Part shown: piece by piece, positions 13,501-25,099 of the stretch
Layout of the letters: the number at the start of each line of letters is the position of its first letter
How positions within the stretch are numbered: the stretch's first letter is position 1
NCBI GenBank assembly: GCA_039881145.1
Contig: JAYKKI010000023.1
Span: 6,362,501 to 6,426,500 of the forward strand
DNA length: 64,000 bases
DNA from: Druceiella hillmani
Taxonomy: Eukaryota; Arthropoda; Insecta; Lepidoptera; Hepialidae
Direction: 5' to 3'
Position numbers and translations under genes: made by a program
The notes under the pieces: model-generated
The model's database searches: none
The model's input: the letters and a program-made list of their open reading frames with translations, nothing else
Told to the model about the DNA's origin: nothing

Positions 13501-15713
13501 TTATATGTGATATATTTTTCTTTAACCTTTAAGGTACTAAAGGTTAAAGGGGAATGAATAGTTGAAACGATCGAATCGAATCTCGTTGTGTGCATGTTGG
13601 AGCATTGGAAGAAGTTTGGGGGCACTTTAAAAGCTTTCACATTTTTATTTTTGTTTTCGCTCATTTTTTTGTTTTCTTGGAAGCTGAATATATCGAATAT
13701 TACTGGCATAATTTTTAAAGAATGCAATGACAAGATTTAAAAATATAACATTTATTACGGTTTTATTTTTTATTATACTCAAGAGTAAAATATAATTGTA
13801 AACCAGATGCAAAATGCGTTAACTTTTTTAGGAGAACTTTCTTATATTTATAATTATTAATATGTGGATGGTGACATTGTTTTATATTTTTCTCAGCATC
13901 CTATTGTTTGATATTTAATGTCGATTTATATTTACGGTTTAGATACGGTATTAAATTACAAAGAAAACAGGTCAACAGTTTAGATATAACGTGATCATAA
14001 AAAAATATAAACAACTACACATATACACAAACACATAATAATTAAAAATTCATCGAAATATGAAAAGTTATTAACAGAATTCTGCGAACAAATTTTCAAA
14101 TTTATATGCGATGGGCCATTAAACAAATAAATAAAAACATTAATCCAATGTGTTTAATTATGATCTATTTTTATTCACAATTGATCATAAACGATGAATA
14201 AAAAAATTTATTCAAGATTTATTAAGGTATTTTCCTTTTTTATATCTTGTGGTTTATCATTTTCTAAAAGAAATATGTACTAAATGCAATATTTTTATTC
14301 GGAAATAAAAATTTTAAAATGTATCTTTTGTCGTTTAAAAGAGCTTTATTCAGGGTAAACATTTTTTGGTTGTAGAAATTAATATTTAAAAAATAGTTAA
14401 ATTCTTAAATTTTTTGGTTGCGGACAGACCTTTTTTATTTTCAATTATTGCTTCCATTATTATATAGGGACTATTGATTGTAAAAGTAATAGAAAGCTGT
14501 CGTAATTATAAAATTTTCGAAATTAAATTGAAAAATGCCACAACATAAAAAACGCAGTATTTTTATCGTAGGATACTCTATATATTTGAGTTTAACTTAA
14601 TTGTTTTAAATATAATGTGAACTAAATCGATCATTATAATTAGTAAGTTAATTAACTTGTTATTGTAATTCTGTTAAATTACATGGATTTAAATTGTAGA
14701 TGAAGGTAATTTTTGAAAAGTAAAAGAGGCAAATAATTTTTCATCCACCAATATTTTTTCAATAACTAATAAGCAATAGTTCATATGTGATTTATAGTTT
14801 CAAATTTAAAAACAAGTTTAGTTAAACACTTAGATAAAGCTCTAATAATAAGTTATGAATTATAAGTTAAATTGGCCAAACCAAATATACATCTTCCAGT
14901 ATATTTAAAATATCTAAATTTTGTTTATCGTGTCCGCTTTGATATAACTCATCATAAGTTCAAAGGCTTTTTTTACAACCATTTAGTTCAGTCTACCCAA
15001 AAGTTTCAATTCTACAACTATCACTTCATACGACATTTTTTGGTAATAAAAATATTAGTTAAGTAAAATTTTGAAAAAAGTCTCTTTATATATTTTACCT
15101 AACAGATGAATTTTGCGAGCAATACTTTTGATAAAAATATTTTTCTACCAGTCAGACGACTACAAACTCGATGAGTATATTTTTCCTAAATAAAACGTTC
15201 CTTTTACCACTTTTCGGTTCCATTATTGCACTCTGATTTTGCTAAAGATTAAATTTATGTTGACCTTAGACGTCTTACCTTATTATTATTACACCTACAT
15301 TATTAAGACTCAATCATAGTACCTGTGCTCTTCAGTGTTGAGGATTTCTTTAGTATACCCTTAATTTTCATGACCAGATTCTGACCAAATTTTTACTGGA
15401 CCACACTGAATACTCTCAGTAAATAATGCACTTTTAAATAAAATAGCATCATCCAATTGTACCAAAAATATAAAGTAACATACACAAAAAAATGCAATCG
15501 AATTGAGGACCTCATGATTTGAAGCCGGTTAAAATGTTTTTACTATTACAAAACTTTGTTAAAAGTACAAATAAATAGAATTAAAAAATATTAACGGTGT
15601 GGACCATAAAGCGGAAATAAAATTTCTACGGTAATATAACTGTTTTCATTAAACTGAATTACGAATTTTAAATGCAATCAAATTATAGTTACCGTTATTT
15701 TAGTTTGTTGCTG
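10541..15713. other. AT-rich DNA without recognised gene
   Basis: No gene recognised. The 132-codon minus-strand frame at 13,335-13,733 has no motif I know. Positions 13,260-13,335 are locally less AT-rich (gcttcccgcccaaatcag, gatcgcgcccggacc) without a recognisable feature. A short minus-strand peptide at 12,005-12,076 is listed separately. Confidence 0.5.
12005..12076 (-). pseudogene. Short basic peptide remnant, possibly transposon-derived
   Basis: In one minus-strand frame the sequence reads FKKPKKPTAECMQNLRQRRR and then stops. A Pro/Lys-rich lead into a short basic helix of this kind is common near the start of some insect transposon and zinc-finger-type proteins. Surrounding sequence gives no supporting domain, so this is only a possible remnant. 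Confidence 0.2.
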
Positions 15714-15774
15714 AATTAATGTTGTGACTTCCCACATTAATAATAATATTATTAATGTGGGAAGTCACATTAAT
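15714..15774. repeat. Short near-perfect palindrome (23-bp perfect arms)
   Basis: Positions 15,723-15,745 (tgtgacttcccacattaata...) and 15,747-15,769 are exact reverse complements around a single central base. The match continues outward with a 3-base gap to about 15,714 and 15,774. It would form a hairpin or cruciform. It may be a small foldback element or a de novo inverted duplication. It sits just outside the left Helitron remnant. Confidence 0.9.
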
Positions 15775-15959
15775 TTAAAACACATTAAAATATCGTCCGA
15801 AATTAAAACGAATTTTAGCTAATTGAATATATAAATGAACATGTATATTTGACAAGAAACATATTTCTTTTCTTACACTTAACTAAGGAATATACATTCT
15901 ATTTCAGTTCTATTTTCATCTGTAAATAAGGTCTCTAAACCGATAAAAGATATCTTTTT

Positions 15960-16660
15960 TTGAGCTGTGTCAAGTAGATATCTTTGCAAGTAATGTTTAG
16001 TATTGTGAGGTTCCACCTTATTACATAAAGAAGAACATACAATTTTATCAAAGAATATAAGGGCAACCTGTGTTGCATTTTGCAGGAGTGAAGAAAAGTC
16101 AGGTTTTCGACTCTATAACGTCTATTCCAGCAGCGCGGAGCTTTATTACCTTTGCCTGCTCTTACACAAAACCTCATTATTACCTGCCCTTAAAACTGTT
16201 GCAAGAGTATATCAGCTAATGTGCCACTAGACGTACAATGCACTTGACTTGCTGGAGAACAATGCACACTAGGAGGAAATCTCAGTGTTTCACTCTCCAA
16301 ATGAAATTCGTGTCATATTGGTTTTCTGTCAATTTTTTGGAAGAGTGGCAAGACGGAAATACTTCGTAAAGTTATCATATATGATGAGTGTATCATGGCT
16401 CACAAGAAAGATATTGGGGCCCTAGATAGAATGTTCCAGTATATTAGAAGCTGCTCCTGACTTATGGGTTGTGTTAGGGAACTCTTTTCTGGTGATTTTA
16501 ATCAAACATTTCTTGTTGTGTCATGTGGGGAGAAATAATTTTCAAACCCTCGGAAACTTTGCAATAGCTTCGAAGTTACAGGTGAGGGTTTTACTCAAAC
16601 ATGTAGTCGACACCACCATTAATAGCCAACAAAAAACTCTCTTTACCTCCAGATCCCCTT
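15960..16660 (+). pseudogene. Broken Helitron Rep/helicase, left palindrome end
   Basis: Three changing plus-strand frames give an ordered series of Helitron helicase signatures. They are SAELYYLCLLLHKT (about 16,132-16,173; family form AE.FYLRLLL), LLENNAH followed after a stop by EEISVFHSPNEIRVIL (about 16,250-16,320), and DECIMAHKKDIGALDRM (about 16,384-16,434), which holds the Walker B-like DEC.MAHK..L.ALDR motif. Last is FSGDFNQT (about 16,486-16,509; family form LSGDFRQTLPV). Helitrons replicate by rolling circle. The Walker A segment is missing here and several stops and frameshifts are present, so the gene is dead. A similar remnant lies on the minus strand at 61,470-62,220, in mirror position. 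The open frames at 15,935-16,177 (minus) and 16,471-16,662 (plus) are shadows or fragments of this remnant. Confidence 0.85.
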
Positions 16661-17699
16661 GATGCCATCCAATCATCAATTTGAATTTAAAGAAGAGCAA
16701 TTTTCCTTTTAGTTATGCTACGCGATGACTATTAATTATACACAGGCCAAAATTTAAAAGTATATGGTGTAGATCTTCGAAAATTTTCTTTCATTCATTT
16801 TTCCATTTATACCTGGCGTATACTAGATTCATTTCAACTAATAACTTAGTTACCCTTCAAGCCGAAATAAAAATAATAAATGTTGTTCAAAGTGAAATTT
16901 AAAAAAAATAAAAGCCGTCATCTGTTTTAGTTTCGAAAAAGGTGTTTAGATATATTTTCTTAAAGCATATTTTCAAGAAACAAAAGATATATTTGTAATA
17001 GGACCCAAATGGAAATTTAACGTGTGAACACACAATTTATTTATTTAAAATAAGGCTTACTTATATAATTTATATAATAGATAGCATTACATGTGCTAAT
17101 TTTTTAAATAACTTAATAATATTGCCTATAGTCTCCCAAGTAAATGGAATCGCGGTCACTGCTAGTAAAAAAAAATTTTAAAAAAAATTCAGTCTTCTAT
17201 GAGAAATATTCTCAAAATTTCGACCAAATATTTAATAATTTATATCATTATAAAAGTTTAATAACTGGTATAATTAAAATTGTAAAAAGTAAAGATAAAC
17301 CTTATATTATCCGTGGTACCTAACTAAACATTAAAAATTGAAGTAAAGAACCGTGATGGGCTGTCTGTAAGTCGAAAAAAGTATTAAGACAAAGCTATAA
17401 CTGATTTATTTTGACTGGTATGAGGAATAAAATTTTAGGCACTATTATATTATATTGCAGACGTATAATGTAAGAAGTAGTCGGAAAGCAGAACAAAGCC
17501 CTACACATTTTGATAATACAATGTAGGTCACAATTTATTTTAAGTAAACATTCAAATATCAATAAATATAATTTTACGAAACTGGTCACCGCTATGCACT
17601 TCGTCATAGCCCATTTCAAATTTTCCAAAGCAATTTTGTTACTCTTGTTACAATAATGATTAAGATTATACAATGTTAAAACTAAAAGTTACCCTTTAA
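16661..17699. other. AT-rich DNA, no gene seen
   Basis: This lies between the Helitron remnant and block K in the left arm. No motif recognised; the 92-codon minus-strand frame at 17,395-17,673 looks like a chance frame. Confidence 0.5.
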
Positions 17700-18270
17700 A
17701 AAATTTATCCTGAAACATGACGTAAAGAGATGCAACAGTTTTGCCAATCGACCCAGTAGTCAAATAAACATGCGTCCTTACAAGGCAACCAAAATATATT
17801 CGTAAGATCATCCGGCAAGGATCATTATTCCCACACAAGGCGTTTTATCCTCACCCAGAGCAAAATAAAGTTTGTTTCATATCGTAGGTATCTTGAAATT
17901 TCGGGCAACGCTAACTAGGAACTGTTGGCCCACTATCCACTTTTACGACAACCTTGCCTGTTCAGCTTTTCTTATGGTATTGGGAGTTTAGTTTGTGGCA
18001 CGCGTCATTTTTGTTGTAGTTTAAAGGGATATCATTGTTGTCAATGTTATATTCAGGATAGTCAGATAGGAACGTAGCTGTGTCTAAAAGTGAAGTAGAC
18101 AAGAAAAATATTTTCTTGTCACTGTATTGAATACTTCTTTAATAGCGATACAATTTTAATCGATTTGTCAGTACATTGAAAATTATATTGTTTTGTAATT
18201 TAAAGTTTCAATCATCTTGGTATCTATTTCGAAGGCGTTTATCTGGCATTTTTTTAACTGTAAAAATTTG
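17700..18270 (-). other. Block K, left copy: conserved block of unknown origin
   Basis: Its reverse complement matches 60,570-61,100. Well conserved words are 'gtaaaagtggatagtgg.cc' (about 17,934-17,955), 'aataatgatc.tt.c.gg' and 'agacaccaagatg'-like sequence near 18,218. One frame of the reverse complement reads VVVKVDSGP, and the other arm has the same KVDSGP, but stops and shifts follow quickly. It may be a dead transposon gene or an old exon; I cannot name it. Confidence 0.6.
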
Positions 18271-19149
18271 ACATAAATAGCTCCACATTTAGTATATTTG
18301 CTGTTAGCAACGGTCTAAATACAAATATAAGCCACGAAATGTTCGGGACGCTATTTAATTAAAAGTAACAAAAGTATATATATTAAAAGGCATCTCTTTC
18401 TCGTATCTTATAAAAAGAGCAAGAATTATCTAATATAAAATCTAGAATATGTATAATGAAGTATGCTAATTGAATAGTAACTAATTGCAAATAAATCTTC
18501 ATAAAATTAAATTAGTTAAATATATTTACGGATTGAATTTATTGTACCCATAATTTACCATACGAGTTGGTCTCCTACCAAAATATTCTGCTATTATTAC
18601 CCCAATTAAAAAAGTACATAGTTATTTTTGTTTGAAAATTATAATATTCAAGATGCGGTGATAAGAAGTACCGACATCCACACATCTTAAAAACAATGGA
18701 ATATTTGTAACATAAGAAAGATCAAAAAAGTCGATATGAATTTCATAAATATTTATTTATAAATATTATTAGAACTAAAATGCATAAATATTATTTTCGC
18801 TTAACCATTACAATTACCCTAAAGGATAAAGAAGCAGATGTATATCCAGAAAAACCTGAAGATGTGGTTTGCTGCGAGGAACAGAAGTAGCAGAGTTGGA
18901 CTGGAATATGAAAGCTTCTGAAAACATCTAAGTGCTATAATCAGATATTAAGTTCTTTATTTTAGGGTACAATAAAAGTACTTAATATGACATTATAACT
19001 GTAGTAATATTTAATGTGTCTACCTAATCTATCGTTGGTACTCGGGAACATATTTTATTTAGCCGATGCACATTTTTAGGGACCAACTTATTTATTGCTT
19101 TATGATTCCGAGTGTTCCCGCCAACATACTTGGTTAGATTCTTAATTTT
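18271..19149. other. Left-arm AT-rich DNA, no gene
   Basis: No gene seen. Position 18,840-18,930 has a slightly more complex sequence without a recognised match. Confidence 0.5.
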
Positions 19150-19510
19150 GAACCACATTTTGAGCCGCACATTGAATAAAATAGCTGAAAGCATTTTATA
19201 GCTTGACTTTGTTAGGGTTATTTAAACTCTTTTAATACTTAATTACGAGCTTTCATTTCAGATCCAACTAAACTTGGTGAATTTAAAAAAAGTTTTAATG
19301 AAAAATTTATTTTTTTTGTAATAAATAATAATTAAAATAATTCAGTTTCTTATTAGATAAAAAAAGCTTAATATTTTTGAAAAGATCGCGAGTGGCAGCA
19401 TAAACTTAATTTATTGTGAGCAAATCGCTTTGAAGATAACTTAAATTCCACGCTATAAAAAGGCTTTAATATGAGTACTGATCTTCGGAGTAGCATAGAA
19501 GTGACAAAAT
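19150..19510 (-). repeat. Left copy of block F (partial)
   Basis: The reverse complement of 19,380-19,510 ('gcgatttgctcacaataaa', 'gtttatgctgccactcgcg') matches 59,500-59,600 and 49,670-49,770. The stretch 'aataaaatagctgaaagcat' at about 19,170-19,195 matches 59,780-59,810 in reverse complement. This places F on the outer side of module E in both arms. Confidence 0.7.
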
Positions 19511-19581
19511 AAAAATGAAAAAAAATAAAACTTGCGTAATAAGTTTTTAATTTGATGATATGTAATATTTAAAATTCAATT

Positions 19582-19584
<3 letters not shown>

Positions 19585-19640
<56 letters not shown>

Positions 19641-19651
19641 ATATATATATT
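19585..19651. repeat. (TA)n microsatellite
   Basis: About 67 bp of alternating TA with one interruption (ttt) near 19,627. Confidence 0.95.
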
Positions 19652-20134
19652 AGCAGTCGACTAACTTTTAAAATACCGACTTCATAAAAGTAATTTTAAA
19701 ATTGTTTTTAAATTTGTCTTTCCATTATTTTGCAAAATTTATGTAAAAATGAATTTTATATTTTTAGATTTATTGTACCACTCACAAAAGGAGTAAGATT
19801 TGAGTTGCCATGATGGTACAAAATAAATCTATAAAAATCCGTTTCGGAGTTTTATAAATATAGAAACCGTTCGAAATTTAATCTGAATACGTTTATTGCT
19901 TTGGTATTATGACATTCACAGACGAATAAATATATAGAATGACGGACACAGTTGCAATATTAATAAAATACCCATTAATATTAACAAACATATTAAGCTT
20001 ATAGCTATATTTTAAGATCTTGATACTCCGTGCATCGTGATTTTCATTATTTGGCAACCAAGTGTATATACCCCGTGCACAAGATAAGGCCGTTATTTAA
20101 GAATGTTCGGTACACTACAACTGCCCGCGACGTC

Positions 20135-20135
20135 G

Positions 20136-20209
<74 letters not shown>
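20135..20209. repeat. (TA)n microsatellite
   Basis: About 75 bp of TA repeats with a single TACA interruption near its start and a short cacaca tail. It gives rise to two spurious overlapping open frames (20,030-20,275 plus and 20,093-20,419 minus) made of Tyr-Ile repeats. Confidence 0.95.
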
Positions 20210-20214
<5 letters not shown>

Positions 20215-20518
20215 ACATGCGAACGTATCTGTAGTTATTGAGGGTGAGAGGGAAAAGAATACAAACCGCTTCTGACAAAAAAATAGCTGTCAAAATTTTA
20301 TTTTTATAAAATATTGATTTCGACGAAAAATATTTAGTTTTGTTACAGAAACATGCTTCAAATATACTCGGGTGATACATAAAACTACCTCTATGAATAA
20401 TGCATACGTTCTTTTTCACGGCCTTTATACACTTTTTACCAATTTTCCATTTTATCTAACTCTGAAAGGTCTTACACGAATATTCATTATTGAAGCCCAT
20501 AAATCTACTAAGATTATT

Positions 20519-20940
20519 TTACCTGTACACCTTGAATAAAATCTATGATATAAAATTTTATAAAGTCAAAGAATATTAATGCAACTAAAACAGCCTCGAT
20601 CAACACACCCTAAAACTTGTACGTCATAAATCTCTATCGATATTTCCCTTAAAGCGACATCGTCGATAAGACGGCACACGCTATTTATAACGCGGGCGAC
20701 ACACCACCGAGACCTCCAACAATAATTCATTATTCACCTTATAAATAATTCACAACATAATCCCGGGACTCACCATCCATTATTCGAATCTCAGGCCGTT
20801 CGATCACCTTGACCGCGCTCGCGCCCGCCGAAACTGCGGGTGTAATTCAAATACCTAAGTGAACTAGACGCGGACGAAAAACATATGGAGATGGAGATTC
20901 CCGATTAAGGGTACAGTAGTACCAAAATGGTGCGGTGTTT
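20519..20940 (-). promoter_or_regulatory. Module E, copy A: candidate promoter and first exon
   Basis: Read on the minus strand, a GC-richer upstream part ('aatcgggaatctccatctcc', 'tttttcgtccgcgtctag', 'gtgagtcccgggattatg') is followed by 'ggtctcggtggtgtgtcgcc'. Then come a TATA-like 'gcgttataaatagcg' (about 20,680-20,694), 'tagggtgtgttgatcgagg', 'ttttagttgcattaat' and finally a splice-donor-like 'acaggtaaaat' with its GT at 20,522-20,521. Copies B (54,525-54,912) and C (57,345-57,555) share this order, while flanking DNA is less similar. I infer a duplicated promoter plus non-coding first exon pointing away from the palindrome axis. A repeat family that carries its own promoter is the main alternative. 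Confidence 0.5.
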
Positions 20941-21284
20941 GAGAATAGAACATAAATTACCATTTCGTAACCATTTTTTGGATATTGTAATTTATAGTTG
21001 GCGATGCCCGCAGTGACAATTTCGTTATTGAAAACAAGTTTGCTAATGTTACGAAATGGGTATAAAAGTTAGATTTTGTATGCAGACAATGTAAAGAATT
21101 AAATAATTGTGAAAAGTTGAAAAACTGTCATTGGAAATATTGAAAGTATCGCCCAAACTTGTAATTAACAAAATAATAATGAAAATATGAAAATATGTAC
21201 TTCGATAATATTTTGATATTTCATTTCAATTATTTATGATATATCAAGATTTTATCTTGATATTTCCCAAATGAAGTTTCAAAA

Positions 21285-21570
21285 TTGAAAATGACAAAGA
21301 AAAATGCAATTTCATTTTAAATATCTATCTAACAATATAACTTTTTTATGTGATGAGTAAAAAAATTTCAACTTAACTTTCTATTCAAAAGAAATAATAT
21401 TTTACTACATTTTGATGTCGATTTATGTGAAGTATTTGCGTATAAAATTTTATGTTTACGGTTGTAGAACTTTAAAAACTATAAACTGGTAATAGATGGA
21501 CGAACAGACTGTAATGACTAAGTCATAAGTTTCTTTGTTTCACCATGAAACCAGAAAATATTTCTAGAAA
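21285..21570 (-). repeat. R element, left copy 2 (diverged 'ttagggttccgt' repeat)
   Basis: On the minus strand it reads 'ttctggtttcatggtgaaac', 'aaagaaacttatgacttagt', 'cagtctgttcgtccatctat', which is a diverged form of the lepidopteran repeat ttttagggttccgtggtgaaac...tgtctgtccgtccatct. Matching copies lie at about 24,600-24,700, 53,925-54,170 and 57,130-57,290. In every complete cassette it sits just upstream of module E. Confidence 0.7.
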
Positions 21571-21610
21571 AATTGATTCAAAAAGAAAGATTTTGAAATG
21601 ATATCGGCAC

Positions 21611-21658
21611 TGGCATAATGATGCAAGAAAAACTTGGCATAATGATGCGAGAAAAATT
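21611..21658. repeat. 24-bp tandem repeat, two copies
   Basis: The unit 'tggcataatgatgcaagaaa' plus four bases occurs twice in a row (21,611-21,634 and 21,635-21,658) with two mismatches. It is local to this copy of the cassette. Confidence 0.9.
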
Positions 21659-21689
21659 AAAATTTTGAAAGAAAAATTTCTAGAAATCC

Positions 21690-22400
21690 TCGTTGCTAAA
21701 GTTATATATTTGGAATGTAGACTTGAATTTTGAGTAAATTTTTTGTTAATATCTCACTTACAAAGTATCCATCTCTTTTTGCAATAAATATAATTAAGGC
21801 AAAAATGAAAGGGTATTTATTACGTCATTAATAAATACACTCAATTTTTTCCTAAATTTTGTAAACTTTGATATTTTTAAAGAAAATGATACATTACTGT
21901 ACAGTAACGGCCCATAAATAAATAAGTGAACAGATTTCTTGTAAGTTAATTAATATATCGTCAATTAAATACGACGCATTATCTTACCATTAGGGCAAAT
22001 TGATTTCCGATAAATTTACCTGCTTAAAACGTATGAATAAAATATAAAATATACATTTAAATTATGTTATCATTCCATTAAACCAATACTTTAAAGTCCA
22101 TTAATTTTGTGAAAGTATGTATTGTACATAGGCTTTCCCAAAGTAAATAGTTTAATGCTTAAGGTTGTCAAAGAGAAAATGCAAAGGCAAATTATATCTA
22201 AAATTAGCTTTTGCTCGCAACTTCATCCGCATGGTATTAAGGAAATGATGCAAATTTTTTTTTGGAAATGTCTATAAACTTCAGTGTCCAACATTTTATT
22301 TAAATCTGTTCGGTCGTTTAAATGCAAAAGGAAAATAAACAAACACTTTAGTTTTGCTTTTATTATATTAGTCGAATTATACCTTAAAACGTGACCATCC
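21690..22400 (-). repeat. Left-arm tandem duplicate 2 (matches 25,100-26,080)
   Basis: Words shared in the same order with 25,100-26,080 include 'gagtaaatttnttgtnaata', 'cagtactgtatagta.cggc' against 'cattactgtacagtaacggc', 'taccattagggc.aattg' and a tail beginning 'ttagcttttgctcgcaactt' (about 22,206). That tail resembles the common lepidopteran repeat end 'actagctt...ccgc'. The right arm carries one matching piece as reverse complement at 53,500-53,800. Confidence 0.7.
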
Positions 22401-22607
22401 CTGAATTAAACTTGTCAACAGACAGTTTATGAAGCAAATAACTATATTACATTTTACATTATGTTACTTCTTACTATATTTTAATTATTTTGTGGATGGC
22501 TCTTAAAAAGGCTCAATGATAAATAAAAGAAGATATCTGAATTTTCGAATGCTCCTTTCGAACACGATTTCCAGATTTTATGTTCAATCTACATTTTAGC
22601 ACTAAGA

Positions 22608-22885
22608 ATATTGAATATATTTGGCGTTAATTTTGTAGAAATTCATTATTCACAATTAAATGAAACTACCTGATGTATTATTATTTTTACTTTCTTTAAT
22701 TTCTTTGCCACGACCTAGGTTTCGTTATATTACATCTTCAGGTGGGATATTAGCAAAGATTCTTTGCTAATATCCCACCTGAAGATGTTGTAATACAACG
22801 AAACCTAGGTCGTGGTAAGGAAATTAAAGAAAGTAGAAATAATACTACATCACGTAGTTTTATTTAATTGTGACTAAGAATATTA
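22608..22885. mobile_element. Foldback MITE-like element with near-perfect hairpin
   Basis: Positions 22,651-22,759 and 22,761-22,873 are almost exact reverse complements centred on 22,760. The inner part includes 'cacgacctaggtttcgtt' and 'acatcttcaggtgggata' and their complements. Short flanks with 'actaagaatatt' occur on both sides and could be a target duplication. It has no coding capacity, so it would need a transposase from elsewhere. The right end of the related copy at 51,870-52,135 is more decayed, and a partial copy lies at 26,780-26,930. In tandem copy C (56,480-56,520) the corresponding place appears to be an empty site. Confidence 0.75.
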
Positions 22886-23214
22886 GTATATACATATAAA
22901 ATTTTATAATGTTTTAATTATAAAATGGGGTTTCATGCCATTTTCAAGCTTTCCTAAAAGTAACTCATTTCTAAACGTTATTGTTTTAATGGCATTTGCA
23001 ACATAATTACTGAAAAATTATTAATAATTAATAAGTCTACAAATAATATTGGCTCTATGATGATGAATTAAACGTGATATTTAAAATACATTTTACGTTT
23101 TGTTTTGAATTTTTAGACGTTATTCAATGAATTGAATTCACCATGCCCTTTTTTCTTCTTTTCTTTATTTTAACTATTACTTTCGTAGAAAACAGTATTT
23201 AATTTATTTCATAC

Positions 23215-23672
23215 TAGCTTCTTCCCGTAACTTTGGCGCGATATAAAAAGCAGCTTTTGGCCTAATCCAGTTCATAGTCAACCTCTGTGCAAAATTTTAT
23301 AAAATCCAGTATTTTTCAAGTGATTTACGGACAAAAATCCAAACAAATGTACATAAATTTTTTTTACATCCCTCTCCCACCTTAGAGGTTGATTTTATAT
23401 TAAAAGTAGCCTATGACCTATTCCAGGTCATTTCCTATATCTATGTGAAATTCATAAAACTCAGACAGTATTTTTTGCGTAAACTTTTTATTTTCAATCC
23501 CCATTTTAGGAGTGGATATTTTTTAACATAGCCTATGTTCCATTCCACGCCATTGTCTATATGTATGCAAAATTTCATACAAATCCAGGGAGAATATTTC
23601 GCGTGATTGACAGCCAAACACCCAAACAAATATGCAAACTTTCATATTTGCAATATTAGTAGGGTTTAAATT
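23215..23672 (+). mobile_element. Lepidopteran interspersed repeat tail (non-autonomous or LINE end)
   Basis: It starts 'actagcttcttcccgtaact' and ends 'ttgcaatattagtagggttt', the start and end seen in a very abundant repeat of moths and butterflies. Inside are two similar subunits, each with a 'tagcctatg.' word followed by 'attcca...tatatgtatgcaaaa'-like text and '..tttcgcgtgattgacagcc'. It has no partner in the right arm, so it probably inserted after the inverted duplication. The class (LINE 3' end or SINE) cannot be told by eye. Confidence 0.75.
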
Positions 23673-24420
23673 ATTTAGTTTTTTGAGAGTATATTCAGCA
23701 TGCGTGAAATAGGTCAGGTTTTATTAGCATCAATAACAATAACAAAAAAATTCAATTTTGTGTCGGACAACTTCACAAACTGGTTTATGAGTACGCCATA
23801 CTTTTGAAGATATTTTAATTCAATGCAAAGGGAAATATGATTTCTCCAGGTGTACACTCTTTTCATAATCATTCACTGATATGAAATAAGTCATAACGTC
23901 ATGATGTCTTTATGCTTTTACCACTCCGTATCTGGTCGCTTAACTAATGAATAAAGATACTGTAATATTCAAAATTAATTTATAGAATAAATAATTTGAA
24001 AACAATAACAAATCTTATGGTATTATAAAACAAAAATTACAAAGGAATCCGAAGCCAAAATATCAAACAATAACAAAAACGATAGTACTTTTTTTTTCTA
24101 TACGATCGTGGCTTTATATATTCTTTCACGTTGAACCTGCCGGTATTTTCACAAATTTTGAATCTTGGAGTAAAATTCTCCAAGATTCAAAACTTTTGAT
24201 TGAGCCTTAAATATCACCAAGATATATTTTTATCTTAACATTTTAATTTACACAAGAAATAATATAATTTTATAGTAATAGAAATACTCATAAATTCCAA
24301 AATTAAGCATGCACCTTCGATATACTCTGGTTAGTTGGTCTACTGGTCTATATTATACAAGAAACAACATAGCCTTAAATAAAATTATTCAGCCTTATAT
24401 TTTCTGAGAAAAGCAGAGTG
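23673..24420. other. Left-arm AT-rich DNA, no gene
   Basis: Holds a short hairpin (listed separately) but no gene. Any module E of the inner cassette would be expected in this area by mirror position (near 23.9 kb), and I could not find one. Confidence 0.45.
24156..24192. repeat. 15-bp perfect hairpin
   Basis: ttttgaatcttggag (24,156-24,170) and ctccaagattcaaaa (24,178-24,192) are exact reverse complements around a 7-base loop. Nothing suggests a terminator function in this eukaryotic setting. Confidence 0.9.
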
Positions 24421-24710
24421 GAAATTTTCAATAATATTTTACCTTACGTAAATTTCTGAAAAGATCCTTTTAGACTTTACTCGCCAAAACTCAGTTACAA
24501 ACCAAAAATAATAGAGCTTCGATATTTATATACTCTGCTAAAGATGGTAAAATTTCAAATAAATGTTCCTGAAATCTAGTAAAAGGTAGTGAATTTATTA
24601 GTTACCACATTACTAGTGGAATTTTAAAGACTATAAGGTGATAATAGCTAACCATGACTAAATTCTAAGGTCCTTTGTTTCACTCCGAAACCTTAAAAAT
24701 TGTTAACAAG
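24420..24710 (-). repeat. R element, left copy 1, with adjoining block
   Basis: The minus strand reads 'aaggtttcggagtgaaacaa', then 'aggaccttagaatttagtca', the diverged lepidopteran 'gttccgtagtgaaac' repeat. It pairs with 53,925-54,100 by mirror position. The adjoining 24,420-24,600 ('gagttttggcgagtaaa' on the minus strand) matches 50,330-50,520 on the plus strand. Confidence 0.65.
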
Positions 24711-25099
24711 TAAGCTCATTAAAATATGAGGATTTTGAAATGACATTGACACCGTATACTGAAATAAGAAAATCAGGTAGGCTCTATTGGGAACAGAGTC
24801 GTACTAGAGTACGTGTAACGTCTTGTGGGTACTGGAGAGTGTGTATGGGCAAAACAAATAAATACACAAACTGCATTTATTTACGCATTCTCTTTAAACA
24901 TGTACAAGCTTTGCACAATAATGGACCTACTCGAACTTTGTGTATCGTTGTGGTCAAAACTCTCTAGGTATTGAAGACGGACCTCCTCGATATGTCATAG
25001 GGTACCTATCGAATGGGCAGGGTAAGAAGGACATCTATATCTGTTGCTCCTGCTAATGACTGGCAAACGTCGATGTTTACATGCGTCTAAGTAATTGCC

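Noticed and set aside
13335..13733. 132-codon minus-strand frame, the longest in the window
   Set aside because: No recognisable domain, no conserved partner, and this length is expected by chance in 64 kb. Without expression evidence I do not call it a gene.
15935..16177. 80-codon minus-strand frame
   Set aside because: It is the shadow of the plus-strand Helitron remnant.
20030..20419. Overlapping plus and minus open frames of 81 and 108 codons
   Set aside because: Both run through the (TA)n tract and consist largely of alternating Tyr-Ile; TA repeats have no stop in these frames.
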